Of a stretch of 64,000 nt of DNA, positions 55,031-63,520 are shown in pieces. The first letter of the stretch is position 1. Each line of letters begins with the position of its first letter. The DNA is from JBAZAX01 sp964568625 (GTDB taxonomy: Bacteria; Babelota; Babeliae; Babelales; RVW-14). The stretch lies in the NCBI GenBank assembly GCA_964568625.1, contig CAZMQG010000001.1:89408-153407 (forward strand). Reading direction: 5' to 3'. The position numbers and the translations under genes are program-made. The notes beneath the pieces were generated by a model. That model did not search any database. It had not been told where the DNA came from and saw nothing but the letters and a program-made list of their open reading frames with translations.

Positions 55031-56362
55031 ATGTTTAACTTTCTTTCAGAAAAATTTGCAGGCGTCTTAGGGTGGCTAAAAAACAAGGGGCGGCTAACCG
55101 AAGAAAACATTCAAGAGGCCCTTGACCAAGTTCGCAATGCATTGCTTGATGCAGACGTCCCGCACGATATTATAGATGCATTTTTAAATCAGATAAAAGA
55201 TGGCATTGTTGGTCAAAAACTTCAAGCAAGCTTAAATCCGGGACAAATGCTTATAAAAATTGTTCATGAAAAGCTTCTCAGCTTTTTGGGCGGAACAGGA
55301 TCAACAAGCCAGGTTAACTTCCAAATCCCATCAATCATTCTGGTCATGGGATTGCAAGGCTCCGGAAAAACAACAACCATTGCAAAAGTTGCCAACTGGG
55401 TAAACAAAGAAGCAGCCAAACGTGGGAAAAAGCGCAGAATCCTGTTGGCATCAGTCGATTTTTATCGTCCGGCAGCCGTTGAACAGCTAAAAATACTTGC
55501 CTCTCAAGTTGGAGTAGATTTTTACGCTGCCACAAACCCTAACCCAGTCAATGCAGCCAAGGAAATTCAAGAATATTTTAAAAAACATCAATATGAATTG
55601 CTTTTTTTAGATACGGCAGGACGCTTTCATGTTGACGACGAAATGATGCACGAACTAGTTGAAATAAACAAGGCTATATCTCCAAAGTATAAATTTTTAG
55701 TTTTGGATGCAATGACAGGGCAGGAGTCCTTAAAAGTAGCCAAATCATTTAACGATTCCGTCAATTTTGATTTTTCCGTTTTAAGTAAAATGGACAGCGA
55801 TGCCCGCGGTGGTGCAGCATTTGCCTTTCGATATGCTCTCAAAAAACCCATTGCCTTTGTTGGTTCAGGCGAAAAAATAGACGACCTGGAACCATTTATC
55901 CCTGAACGTATGGCGACAAGAATCCTTGGGATGGGCGATATTTTGACATTAATTGAAAAAGCCAGTGAAAATATCGAAATAGACAGCCAAGAAACTATGG
56001 TCAAACGTTTTTCAGAGGGCACATTTTCGTTAAAAGATTTCGCTGAACAGCTGGATATGATTGACAAAATGGGGTCTTTGAATAAAATTACAAGATACCT
56101 TCCTGGAATGAACAGTATTTCCCCGGAGGATATGGAACGTGGACAGTCGGAAATGAAGCGTTTCAAGGCAATTATATCTTCCATGACGGAAAAGGAACGC
56201 ATAATGCCAACCCTACTCGATGGATCCAGAAAGCAGAGAATCGCAAAGGGTTCAGGCGTAAATGTGCAAGATATTAATCAATTGCTACAAAGATTTGAAC
56301 AAAGTAAGCAATTTGTTAAAATGTTTAAAAAGATGGGTAAGTTCAGAAAGTTTTTTAATTAA
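55031..56362 (+). CDS. ffh: Signal recognition particle protein Ffh
   Basis: GTPase subunit of the signal recognition particle, with 4.5S RNA directing membrane-protein translation to FtsY. 443 residues: N domain (1-95), G domain with MGLQGSGKTTT (106-116), LASVDFYRPAAVEQL, DTAGRFHVDDEMM and the TKMDSDARGGAA-like block (SKMDSDARGGAAF), then the Met-rich M domain with GMNSISPEDMERGQ. The first gene of a conserved plus-strand group with rpsP, khpA, trmD and rplS. Confidence 0.95.
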   Translation: MFNFLSEKFAGVLGWLKNKGRLTEENIQEALDQVRNALLDADVPHDIIDAFLNQIKDGIVGQKLQASLNPGQMLIKIVHEKLLSFLGGTGSTSQVNFQIPSIILVMGLQGSGKTTTIAKVANWVNKEAAKRGKKRRILLASVDFYRPAAVEQLKILASQVGVDFYAATNPNPVNAAKEIQEYFKKHQYELLFLDTAGRFHVDDEMMHELVEINKAISPKYKFLVLDAMTGQESLKVAKSFNDSVNFDFSVLSKMDSDARGGAAFAFRYALKKPIAFVGSGEKIDDLEPFIPERMATRILGMGDILTLIEKASENIEIDSQETMVKRFSEGTFSLKDFAEQLDMIDKMGSLNKITRYLPGMNSISPEDMERGQSEMKRFKAIISSMTEKERIMPTLLDGSRKQRIAKGSGVNVQDINQLLQRFEQSKQFVKMFKKMGKFRKFFN

Positions 56363-56419
56363 AATATCTTACTCTTAATGTTGATAGTTGTTAGTTGTTG
56401 TTAGAAAGGACATTGATAA

Positions 56420-56680
56420 ATGGCAGTTAAAATTCGTCTAAGCAGAATAGGCAAAACAAACAGACCTTACTGTCGCATTGTTGCTATAGACTCACAGAAA
56501 AAAAGAGATGGCGCTTCCCTTGAAACTCTAGGTTCTTACGATCCAGTTACACATGAGGTTATACAACTTCACATGGATAAAATAGAACAATGGATATCAA
56601 AGGGTGCTAAATGTAGCGCTGCAGTTGAAAAACTTATTAAAAACAAGAAAACCAGCTCAAGCAAAGCTAAATCCGCTTAA
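56420..56680 (+). CDS. rpsP: 30S ribosomal protein S16
   Basis: 86 residues opening MAVKIRLSRIGKTNRPYCRI, the hallmark S16 start, with GSYDPVTHE following. Required for 30S assembly. The C-terminal tail is serine/lysine rich. Lies 57 bases after ffh and 77 bases before khpA, as in many bacteria. Confidence 0.96.
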   Translation: MAVKIRLSRIGKTNRPYCRIVAIDSQKKRDGASLETLGSYDPVTHEVIQLHMDKIEQWISKGAKCSAAVEKLIKNKKTSSSKAKSA

Positions 56681-56757
56681 CACTGGCAAAACTTTCAGAT
56701 TTGTTAATTGAGATAGTTCTTACAAACTGTATAGCTTAATATTTGGAGCAGTAAAAC

Positions 56758-56997
56758 ATGAGTATCCTTAAAGAATTAGTTGAACAAATCGTAAAAAAAT
56801 TAGTTGATAAACCAGAGAGTGTCAGCGTAACAGAAGTCAATGGCGAACAATCAACTATTATTGAACTTCGTGTTGCCCCTGAAGATTTGGGTAAAGTTAT
56901 CGGCAAAGAAGGCAGAACAGCAAGATCAATAAGAACACTTGTTCAGGCTACTGCATCAAAAGAACACAAACGTGCAGTTCTTGAGATTTTAGAATAA
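56758..56997 (+). CDS. khpA: KH-domain RNA-binding protein KhpA
   Basis: 79 residues, a single KH domain with the GxxG loop in VIGKEGRTARSIRTLV. Forms a heterodimer with KhpB (Jag) in other bacteria. Placed between rpsP and trmD, its standard location. A terminator follows immediately. Confidence 0.92.
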   Translation: MSILKELVEQIVKKLVDKPESVSVTEVNGEQSTIIELRVAPEDLGKVIGKEGRTARSIRTLVQATASKEHKRAVLEILE

Positions 56998-57027
56998 GAA
57001 GCCATAATAACTTATAATAAAATTCAG

Positions 57028-57062
57028 TGGCTGGTGAATTTAAACGCCAGCCATTTTTTTTT
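57028..57062 (+). terminator. Rho-independent terminator between khpA and trmD
   Basis: TGGCTGG (57028-57034) pairs with CCAGCCA (57047-57053) followed by nine Ts. It occupies the gap where rimM often lies in related operons, and trmD starts just 19 bases after it. Confidence 0.9.
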
Positions 57063-57080
57063 GGAAGCCATGATTAAATC

Positions 57081-58490
57081 ATGATTAAGATATCAATTAT
57101 TACAGTTTTCCCTGAATTACATGAAAATTTCATTAACACAAGCTTAATTCAACGAGCCATTGAACAAGAAATTATTCAATTCAATATCGTACGTTTTTCA
57201 GACATGTGTCAACCTAAAGAACGAATTGACGAACCAACTGTTGGCCATGGCGCCGGAATGATAATTAAGCCTGAAGTTATTCAAAAGGCAATTGATCAAT
57301 GCCAAGAAAAATGGGGCCACGGATTTAAAATCTTTTTTTCCCCACAAGGCGAAAGGCTTGATCAACGCAAGCTAAGTAATATTTATAAAAAATTAATCTC
57401 CCAAAGCATACGTCAACAAACTGATATTTTTCAACAAGACCCCACTGTTGCACCCATTGCTACAACTGCCACCATTACCGCTGAGCCTGAAGCAACCAAA
57501 TCAAATCTTCATTTAATACTTATATGTTCTCGCTACGAAGGCATAGATGAACGTGTTGAAAGCTTTTATGCAGACATGACAATATCAATCGGCGACTATG
57601 TATTAATGGGCGGCGATCTTCCGGCTCAGGTTTTCTTGGAAGGGCTCTTACGCCTTATTCCAAATGTCGTTGGGAAAACAGCTTCAGTAGAAAATGAATC
57701 ATTCCAAGGGGCTTTTTTTGATCACCCTGAATATGGACTTCCCGTTGAATGGAATCAAATGAAAATTCCTGATGTCCTACGCTCGGGTAACCACAAACAA
57801 ATTGAAACATGGCGTAAAGAACAGGCTGTTAAAAAAACAATTTTAAATAGATTTGATTGGATGCGAGAAAGTCATCCGGACGAACAAGATCTTGATCTTT
57901 GTAGAAAATTTATTCCAAACCATTACGTCGTAATAATGCACTCACAAGTTATTGTTGGGGATGGACACAAAATTGGCCACACATCTGTGGCATCAATTGA
58001 TATTCACGATATTGCCCGCAGTTGTAAAACATATGGAATTAAGAATTTTTTTATTGTAACTCAACTTGAAGATCAGTTCAAAATCGTAAACACATTTTTT
58101 GATTTTTGGCATTCCAAAAAAGGCAAAGATTACAACTTAAGCCGATACAATGCAATAGAATCCGTAATTTTAACAAAAACATTTGAGTCAGTAATAGAGC
58201 AAATTAAACAAAAAGAGAATGCTAATCCTATTATAATTACAACATCTGCAAAACCACATGGAAACGGCGTAAAAATTGATTACTTCAGTCAAGGACTCGT
58301 CTGGAAAGAAAATCGACCGGTCTTAATTGTTTTTGGCACAGGGCAGGGCCTAAGCGATGAAATAATGAATCAAAGTAACTTTATCCTAACCCCAGTTCGA
58401 GGTCTTACCAGCTACAACCACCTTTCCGTAAGATCTGCTGCTGCAGTTATTTTAGACAGATGGCTTGGATTAAATTCCAAAGTTGAGTAA
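57081..58490 (+). CDS. trmD: TrmD tRNA m1G37 methyltransferase fused to a second SPOUT domain
   Basis: 469 residues. The N-terminal part (about 1-275) is TrmD, which methylates G37 of tRNAs: GHGAGMIIKPEV, CSRYEGIDERV and SIGDYVLMGGDLPA form the knotted SAM site; DHPEY and RSGNHKQIE follow. It contains a low-complexity insert (about 120-140, with PIATTATIT) before the knot. The C-terminal part (about 280-469; HYVVIMHS, DIHDIARSCKTYGIKNFFIVT, VLIVFGTGQGL) matches the SAM-dependent RNA methyltransferase family that is a separate gene after trmD in deltaproteobacteria and Aquifex. The fused form is unusual. Target of the second domain is unknown. Confidence 0.9.
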   Translation: MIKISIITVFPELHENFINTSLIQRAIEQEIIQFNIVRFSDMCQPKERIDEPTVGHGAGMIIKPEVIQKAIDQCQEKWGHGFKIFFSPQGERLDQRKLSNIYKKLISQSIRQQTDIFQQDPTVAPIATTATITAEPEATKSNLHLILICSRYEGIDERVESFYADMTISIGDYVLMGGDLPAQVFLEGLLRLIPNVVGKTASVENESFQGAFFDHPEYGLPVEWNQMKIPDVLRSGNHKQIETWRKEQAVKKTILNRFDWMRESHPDEQDLDLCRKFIPNHYVVIMHSQVIVGDGHKIGHTSVASIDIHDIARSCKTYGIKNFFIVTQLEDQFKIVNTFFDFWHSKKGKDYNLSRYNAIESVILTKTFESVIEQIKQKENANPIIITTSAKPHGNGVKIDYFSQGLVWKENRPVLIVFGTGQGLSDEIMNQSNFILTPVRGLTSYNHLSVRSAAAVILDRWLGLNSKVE

Positions 58491-58562
58491 AAATTTAAAC
58501 ATGTAAAACAGACTGACTTATATTATTACAGCTTGAATATAGATAGTTGCTAAATTTTGCCC

Positions 58563-58591
58563 TTGATAACTGCCCATTTTGTCTATATAAT
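58563..58591 (+). promoter_or_regulatory. Sigma70-like promoter for rplS
   Basis: TTGATA at 58563-58568 and TATAAT at 58586-58591 with the ideal 17-base spacing, 104 bases upstream of the rplS start. rplS may thus be transcribed apart from trmD. Confidence 0.65.
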
Positions 58592-58695
58592 ACAAGTTAA
58601 GTCTTTAAATTTTTCTGCATTTATGCTTTATAATTTAACATAATAATTTGATATGAATTTGATATAGTTTTTTAAGTTTTGGTTCAAGGAATACG

Positions 58696-59112
58696 ATGAA
58701 ATCGACTCGTTTAAGCAAAGAAACAATTTTAGATTTGGCAACATCTGAGCGTAATTTTCCCGACTTCAGAGTTGGCGATACAATCAGTGTTGCATCAAAA
58801 GTAAAAGAAGGTGCTAAAGAAAGAATACAGAGCTTTGAAGGCGAAGTTATTGAACGTCATAACAATGGCGTTGCATCGACCTTTACCGTTCGTAGAATTG
58901 GTGCAAATAGTGTTGGGGTTGAAAGAATTTATCCATACTATTCTCCAAATATATCTGAAATCACATTTGTAAAACGCGGTCGTGTACGCAGAGCTAAATT
59001 GGGCTACCTACGTCATCGTGTTGGTCGTGCCGGCAGAGTTAAAGAATTGGTCATCTCAAAAGATGAAACAGCCAGAATCAAAGGCGCTGGAACTCCTAAA
59101 ACAAATGAATAA
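58696..59112 (+). CDS. rplS: 50S ribosomal protein L19
   Basis: 138 residues. The family core VGDTISVASKVKEGAKERIQSFEGEVI and the conserved GVERIYPYYSPNI and VRRAKLGYLR blocks are present. Located at the 30S-50S interface. Has its own promoter-like sequence and a hairpin after it. The last eight bases overlap the start of the lipoprotein gene. Confidence 0.96.
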   Translation: MKSTRLSKETILDLATSERNFPDFRVGDTISVASKVKEGAKERIQSFEGEVIERHNNGVASTFTVRRIGANSVGVERIYPYYSPNISEITFVKRGRVRRAKLGYLRHRVGRAGRVKELVISKDETARIKGAGTPKTNE

Positions 59113-59713
59113 ATCCAATAAAAATTTGATATACAAAGGGCAGCCAATCGGCTGTCCTTTGTTGTTTATCCCAATTATTTTAACAATTTTCATTGCAATC
59201 TTACCTGCATGTTCAAAAAAAGCAGGTACCACCATTATCTCGCAACCCCAATTAGTGAATACTAAATCAGGTGATATAACTAATCCTAATGCAGATGTTG
59301 CTCAACCCACAACCCCAAATTTATCTCCTGACACATGCATCGCTCCACAAGCCGAAATAAAAAAAACTCATTATAAAACATTTGTAAATCAGGCCAGAAA
59401 TATTGATATATCTACACCCGTTGGGTTCAAGCTTGTGAAAAGTGATAGTAATGAAATGGAAGAAGATCGAAACTCAAATAATGAAACCCTGTTTTTCGTA
59501 TATCACGGAAATCAGGATATAAAAAAAGTGACTTCATTCTATAAACGCGAACTTGAAATTTCAGGATGGGAGTTTAAAGATTTGTCGACAAAACAAGAGG
59601 GTCTTTTTATCTGCAGTAAAAGCACAAAAACATGCGTAGTTTCAATCAGACCTAAAGAGTTAAGTGGTTCTATAATTTGCATCACACTAACAAATAAGTT
59701 TGATCAAAATTAA
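59105..59713 (+). CDS. Putative lipoprotein coupled to rplS
   Basis: 202 residues from the ATG at 59105, which overlaps the rplS stop (ATGAATAA). The N-terminus MNKSNKNLIYKGQPIGCPL is basic and is followed by a hydrophobic stretch ending ILPAC, a lipobox giving a lipidated C36; a TTG start near 59158 would drop the basic residues, so the longer start is preferred. Mature region: Pro/Asn/Thr-rich linker then a domain with STPVGFKLVKSDSNEM, HGNQDIKKVTSFYKREL and FICSKSTKTCVVSIRP. This latter part resembles small lipoproteins that I cannot name. A strong hairpin (59134-59161) lies within codons 10-19. Confidence 0.75.
   Translation: MNKSNKNLIYKGQPIGCPLLFIPIILTIFIAILPACSKKAGTTIISQPQLVNTKSGDITNPNADVAQPTTPNLSPDTCIAPQAEIKKTHYKTFVNQARNIDISTPVGFKLVKSDSNEMEEDRNSNNETLFFVYHGNQDIKKVTSFYKRELEISGWEFKDLSTKQEGLFICSKSTKTCVVSIRPKELSGSIICITLTNKFDQN
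59134..59161 (+). terminator. Hairpin after rplS inside the lipoprotein coding region
   Basis: CAAAGGGCAGCC pairs with GGCTGTCCTTTG (one G-T pair) around AATC, followed by TTGTTTATC. It has the shape of an rplS terminator but lies inside the next gene, so it may attenuate lipoprotein expression. Confidence 0.65.
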
Positions 59714-59731
59714 AACAAATACGGTGATTTA

Positions 59732-59845
59732 ATGATTATAGTTTTAAAGACAATTTTATTTTTCGGATTAATCTTCTTGATATCTTTCTTGGTCTTTACA
59801 ACATTGATCAAATCCGTAGGTAAATTTTTTGGGTTCAAAAACTAA
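59732..59845 (+). CDS. Small single-span membrane peptide
   Basis: 37 residues: MIIVLKTILFFG, a hydrophobic segment to about residue 26 and a basic C-terminus KSVGKFFGFKN. GGTGA lies five bases before the ATG. Too short to assign to a family and could be a chance frame in AT-rich DNA; its hydrophobic, terminally basic layout and ribosome site argue weakly for a real peptide. It is convergent with the gene at 59870. Confidence 0.35.
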   Translation: MIIVLKTILFFGLIFLISFLVFTTLIKSVGKFFGFKN

Positions 59846-59869
59846 TTCAAAATCTAATTTCAGTTTTTA

Positions 59870-60079
59870 CTACTTCTGCTTAGTGATAAAGGCTTTAACT
59901 TTATTTATTAGTCTACGACCACCTATTAAAAATAAACCTAACAAAATTAATAAGATTCCCGGAATTATGGGGACGAATAGTCCAATAATTCCAATAAAAA
60001 CAAAAATCACTCCAAAGACCAAATGAACAAAGCCATTTAGTCCATTTATTATTTCTTGAACCAAGTTATTTTGCTTCAT
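59870..60079 (-). CDS. Small two-span membrane protein
   Basis: 69 residues. After an N-terminal amphipathic region come two closely spaced hydrophobic segments around FVPIIPGILLILLG, then GGRRLINKVKAFITKQK. The VPIIPG turn resembles the PGPGW/DUF454-like small membrane proteins, whose function is unknown. The ribosome site is weak (AAGG about 13 bases upstream). Confidence 0.6.
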   Translation of the reverse strand: MKQNNLVQEIINGLNGFVHLVFGVIFVFIGIIGLFVPIIPGILLILLGLFLIGGRRLINKVKAFITKQK

Positions 60080-60156
60080 ATACTTGTCAAAACCTTATAT
60101 TTATGCTAAAAAACTAATATCTCTTCTATTAAAATTTTATCTTTGATTTTATGTTT

Positions 60157-60230
60157 TGGGAAGTCGTCTAATGGCAGGACCCTGGACTCTGACTCCAGTT
60201 ATAGAGGTTCGAATCCTCTCTTCCCAGCCA
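60157..60230 (+). tRNA. tRNA-Gln (anticodon CTG)
   Basis: Acceptor TGGGAAG/CTTCCCA, D arm, anticodon stem CTGGA-CTCTGAC-TCCAG with CTG, T arm AGAGG-TTCGAAT-CCTCT, discriminator G and encoded CCA. Unlike the Ser and Phe genes no GC-rich palindrome follows. Confidence 0.95.
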
Positions 60231-60485
60231 TCCAGTATATGCTTAATTTTTGTCACTATTGAAAAAGATAATGACCTATCAAAATCCTAATAAAAAATAA
60301 GCATTCAAGTCAACCAAGTTAAAGATTTCATCATTCTTCTGATATAAAATTTATTTAAAAAATCTAAATACTTGTATTTGTACGCAATTTTCTTAAACAA
60401 TTAATCAGTCTGATGCAATTTGCAATAAAACTGTGTTATCATTTTTAATTAAAATCTTTAAAATTTTTTGAAAAGGATATATAAA

Positions 60486-61010
60486 ATGCTAAATCAGTTT
60501 TTCAAAATTATACAAGAAGCAATTGGGTTAAATACATTCTCGTTCACTGCTTTATTTTATATGATTATTCGTGGAATAATTGCCTATTTATTTGGAATAA
60601 CTCTTGCTCGATTTAATAAAAAACTTTTCGGTATTAGAACTCCTTTCAATTTTGTACTTTTAATTATGCTCGGTTCAATTTTTGCTAATGCCATCCTTAA
60701 TGCAAACACATTCTTACCAACTCTCGGCACCATTTTATTCTTAATACTTTTTAATGGTTTGATAACAGCCATTGCCTTTTACTTTCCACTGGTTGAAAGG
60801 TTTATAAAAAGTTCTCCTTCAATATTAATAAAAAATGGAGAAATACAATGGAATGCTATGAAAAAAGAATTTATCACAAAACGTGAACTATTAACCGAAT
60901 TACATGCACAATTACATACTAGCAATTTTAAAGATGTAGAAATCGCCTTACTTGTAAGTGATGGAACTATTCATTTCATACAAAAAAAAACATCACAGCT
61001 TAACCATTAA
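60486..61010 (+). CDS. YetF/DUF421-like membrane protein
   Basis: 174 residues from the ATG at 60486 (AAGGA upstream; an in-frame TTG at 60468 precedes that site). Three N-terminal membrane segments (FYMIIRGIIAYLFGI; FNFVLLIMLGSIFANAIL; GTILFLILFNGLITAIAFY), then a cytoplasmic domain with the family's SPSILIKNGEIQWNAMKKEFITKRELLTELH-type pattern of YetF/YdfR. Molecular role of the family is poorly known; spore-related paralogs exist in Bacillus. Confidence 0.85.
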   Translation: MLNQFFKIIQEAIGLNTFSFTALFYMIIRGIIAYLFGITLARFNKKLFGIRTPFNFVLLIMLGSIFANAILNANTFLPTLGTILFLILFNGLITAIAFYFPLVERFIKSSPSILIKNGEIQWNAMKKEFITKRELLTELHAQLHTSNFKDVEIALLVSDGTIHFIQKKTSQLNH

Positions 61011-61044
61011 TGGAGACAAAACGCAAATTACCTGCATTACTAAA

Positions 61045-61236
61045 TTAACTATGCACCAATGCATTAAAACGATTCCAGGCGTCACTTAACCCTTGTTTAG
61101 CCTTATTTCCAGCACTCTCGAAATCTTCACAATTCTGCTGAAAAGCATGTCTTAAATCCCTCTTACCCTCCTCTTTTTCTCTGAAGTTATAATATTCTTT
61201 AAAAATATAAACACCATAAACTCCAATTATACCCAA
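61045..61236 (-). CDS. Small possible membrane protein, start uncertain
   Basis: The open frame gives 63 codons from a TTG at 61236: a hydrophobic segment (GIIGVYGVYIF) then a charged helix (KEYYNFREKEEGKRDLRHAF) and a C-terminal helix ending FNALVHS. The frame is open further upstream to a stop near 61280 but holds no ATG. There is no good ribosome site. It may be a real small protein, or the tail of a broken gene. It lies 32 bases after the propeller gene, in a different frame. Confidence 0.35.
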   Translation of the reverse strand: MGIIGVYGVYIFKEYYNFREKEEGKRDLRHAFQQNCEDFESAGNKAKQGLSDAWNRFNALVHS

Positions 61237-61268
61237 GGATGAATGGTCATTTGTGATTGTTGGAAGAG

Positions 61269-62369
61269 TTATAGATTTATTTTAATGAAACAACTTCCTT
61301 CGTATATAGCACCACATGAAACGGTCGAATCACCCTCAAGGCATGTTGACACCAAAGTAATCAAATCTCCATTTGGGGACCATGCCTGAAAAGATGTTGT
61401 ACTCGTATATTCTAAGCTTATCTCCGGTAATAAATTTCCTAACCCATCCACCCCAAAAAGCTGTACACCTTCTCCCGCATGCGCATCTCTGATGACAGAG
61501 ATAAAATCCCCATTTGGAGACCATTTCACCGAAGAAGGCCCCTTCTCTGTTATCTGAGTACTAATAGCAGATGATAAACTTCCTGAAACATTAACACTGA
61601 ATGTTTGAATACTGTTACTGTTAAAATTTGATAAAACAATAAAATCACTATTGGGCGACCAACATATTGAATATGGGTAACATTCCGTACTTTGTATGCT
61701 AACTGGTGTTGATAAAATCCCAGAATTATCAACACTTAAAATTTGAACACTTTCACCAAAGCAATTTACTACTGCAATAAAATTACCATCGGGTGACCAT
61801 GCTACCGAACGAGGCAATTCATCAGTCGACTGCGTGCTAATAGCCGACGACAAAATACCTGTCATATCAATTCCAAAAGTTTGCACACTGTTACTGTTAA
61901 AATTGGATAAAACAATAAAATCACCATTCGGCGACCAAGATACTGAACACGGCGACTCTTGAGTTTGTTGAGAACTGATTTGTTCAGACAAATTACCATC
62001 CACATCAACTCCAAATATTTTCACGCAATTACTACCATATTCAACTATTGCAACAAAATTACCCAGCGGAGACCAAGCACCAGAGAAAGCATTTATCTCA
62101 GCAGATTTAGAACTAATTTCCGATGTAACTAATCCATAGTTATCAACTCCAAATATTTGAATACTACCATTGTGACTATTGCTTAACAAAATTAAATTAC
62201 CATTGGGTGACCAAGATATTGATTCTGGCAGGTGATTTGTTGAGACAATACTTTTTAATAACAAATTTACCGAAGATTTATTATCCATATAAAACGAAAA
62301 ATTCATTAGCAAAACTAAAAAAAATATAAATTTGAAATTAACAAACATAAATGATTTAGATCTCTTCAT
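61269..62369 (-). CDS. Exported seven-bladed beta-propeller protein
   Basis: 366 residues from the ATG at 62369 (AAGGAG seven bases upstream). After a signal or anchor (about 1-25), seven repeats of about 44 residues begin with an SxxWSPNG turn: WSPNG, WSPLG, WSPNG, WSPDG, WSPNS, WSPNG, WSPNG, each followed by F(I/V)xLSN...VQxFGVD..G. That is exactly one seven-bladed propeller of the lactonase/YncE-like kind. No catalytic residues are obvious. The repeats 3 and 5 are near-identical. An inverted repeat (62418-62460) lies in its upstream region. Binding role inferred. Confidence 0.85.
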   Translation of the reverse strand: MKRSKSFMFVNFKFIFFLVLLMNFSFYMDNKSSVNLLLKSIVSTNHLPESISWSPNGNLILLSNSHNGSIQIFGVDNYGLVTSEISSKSAEINAFSGAWSPLGNFVAIVEYGSNCVKIFGVDVDGNLSEQISSQQTQESPCSVSWSPNGDFIVLSNFNSNSVQTFGIDMTGILSSAISTQSTDELPRSVAWSPDGNFIAVVNCFGESVQILSVDNSGILSTPVSIQSTECYPYSICWSPNSDFIVLSNFNSNSIQTFSVNVSGSLSSAISTQITEKGPSSVKWSPNGDFISVIRDAHAGEGVQLFGVDGLGNLLPEISLEYTSTTSFQAWSPNGDLITLVSTCLEGDSTVSCGAIYEGSCFIKINL

Positions 62370-62417
62370 TATTACTCTCCTTATAAAAGCATCGCAAACC
62401 ATGTTTGCACTTTTTTA

Positions 62418-62460
62418 GCCTTGCATAAATTTGTCTTATGGGACATAATTTATGCAAGGC
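62418..62460. promoter_or_regulatory. Long inverted repeat in the divergent intergenic region
   Basis: Perfect 14-base arms GCCTTGCATAAATT and AATTTATGCAAGGC with a nested TGTC/GACA pair around TTATGG. It lies 49 bases upstream of the propeller start (minus) and 180 bases upstream of the TPM gene (plus). Could be an operator or a leader hairpin; no T run follows in either direction. Confidence 0.55.
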
Positions 62461-62640
62461 TCTTTAATAAATCAAGAATTTATATCAAAAGCTAATTTGG
62501 GGCTATTTAATTTAATTTTTTTAATAATTAATCAATAAATAATCAAGTCTGTACAGCATTCATACAATGTTTTATAATTTAATTTTAAGTTTTTAGAAAA
62601 AATTTTTGTTAAAAAATTTAATATACAGGAAGGATTATTA

Positions 62641-63411
62641 ATGAAGAAAATCTTACTGGCAATGCTTTTAACCACATATTTTCACATTGGACATTGTGCT
62701 AAAGCGGAAGAAAAATCAACTCCAACCGAACAAAATAATATTACACAACAAATTGGCTATCCAAAATCTGAAAACAAATACATAAATGATTTTGCAAAGG
62801 TAATAGATAGTGCAGATGCTGAAAGAATAAAAAAATCTCTTGAATCGGTCGAAGATCAAACAGGCATCGAAATTTGTGTTGTAACAATAAATTCAATACA
62901 AGATTATCAGGGAACAGATGTTAACTTTGAAAAATTCGCAACTGAATTGTTTAACAACTGGGGAATTGGAAAAAAAGACAAAAATAATGGAGTACTCTTA
63001 CTTGCAGCAATTAAAGATCGTAAAATACGCATAGAACTTGGTTCGGGGTATCCAAACTCGTACAATCAAATTGCAGAACAAATAATTAAAACTGATATTG
63101 TTCCTTATTTTAAACAAACACAATATAGCCGTGGCATTTATGAAGGCTCAATGGCAATTATCACAAGCCTAACAAAAGAAGCATCTTGGTTCGACTATTA
63201 TAAGTGGCACATATTGCTATGGATATTGATTATTATCTGTATTGGCGTAGCCATTTCCTGTTTTAGATCAGGGAAAAAAGGCTGGGGGTGGGGATTACTT
63301 GCTTTGGTTGGTGTTTTATTATTATTTCTTTGGAATTTAAGCTCAGGAAATAAATCTGATGGTTTTGGTGGTGGAAAATCATCAGGTGGCGGAGCAAGCG
63401 GCGACTGGTAA
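62641..63411 (+). CDS. TPM-domain membrane protein (YgcG type)
   Basis: 256 residues with a signal peptide (about 1-20, MLLTTYFHIGHCA), a TPM domain (about 43-180: INDFAKVIDSADAERIKK, GIEICVVTINSI, FNNWGIGKKDKNNGVLLL, KIRIELGSGY) and two C-terminal membrane segments (WHILLWILIIICIG; GLLALVGVLLLFLW) with a Gly/Ser-rich tail FGGGKSSGGGASGDW. This architecture is that of YgcG-like proteins. TPM proteins in other systems take part in photosystem II repair or have phosphatase activity, but the role in bacteria is open. Ribosome site AGGAAGGA. Confidence 0.88.
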   Translation: MKKILLAMLLTTYFHIGHCAKAEEKSTPTEQNNITQQIGYPKSENKYINDFAKVIDSADAERIKKSLESVEDQTGIEICVVTINSIQDYQGTDVNFEKFATELFNNWGIGKKDKNNGVLLLAAIKDRKIRIELGSGYPNSYNQIAEQIIKTDIVPYFKQTQYSRGIYEGSMAIITSLTKEASWFDYYKWHILLWILIIICIGVAISCFRSGKKGWGWGLLALVGVLLLFLWNLSSGNKSDGFGGGKSSGGGASGDW

Positions 63412-63425
63412 TAAGTCAAAATAAT

Positions 63426-63455
63426 AAGCCCCAGCAATTAAAATTGCTGGGGCTT
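63426..63455. terminator. Bidirectional hairpin between convergent genes
   Basis: AAGCCCCAGCAATT pairs with AATTGCTGGGGCTT around AA. Perfect 14-base stem, 15 bases after the TPM gene and 66 bases from the end of the RBR-like gene. Confidence 0.85.
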
Positions 63456-63520
63456 ACTTAATCGTAAGTCTTATATTTACTTTATTTTCAAAACCAATCA
63501 ATTATCCAATTGTAGTAATA

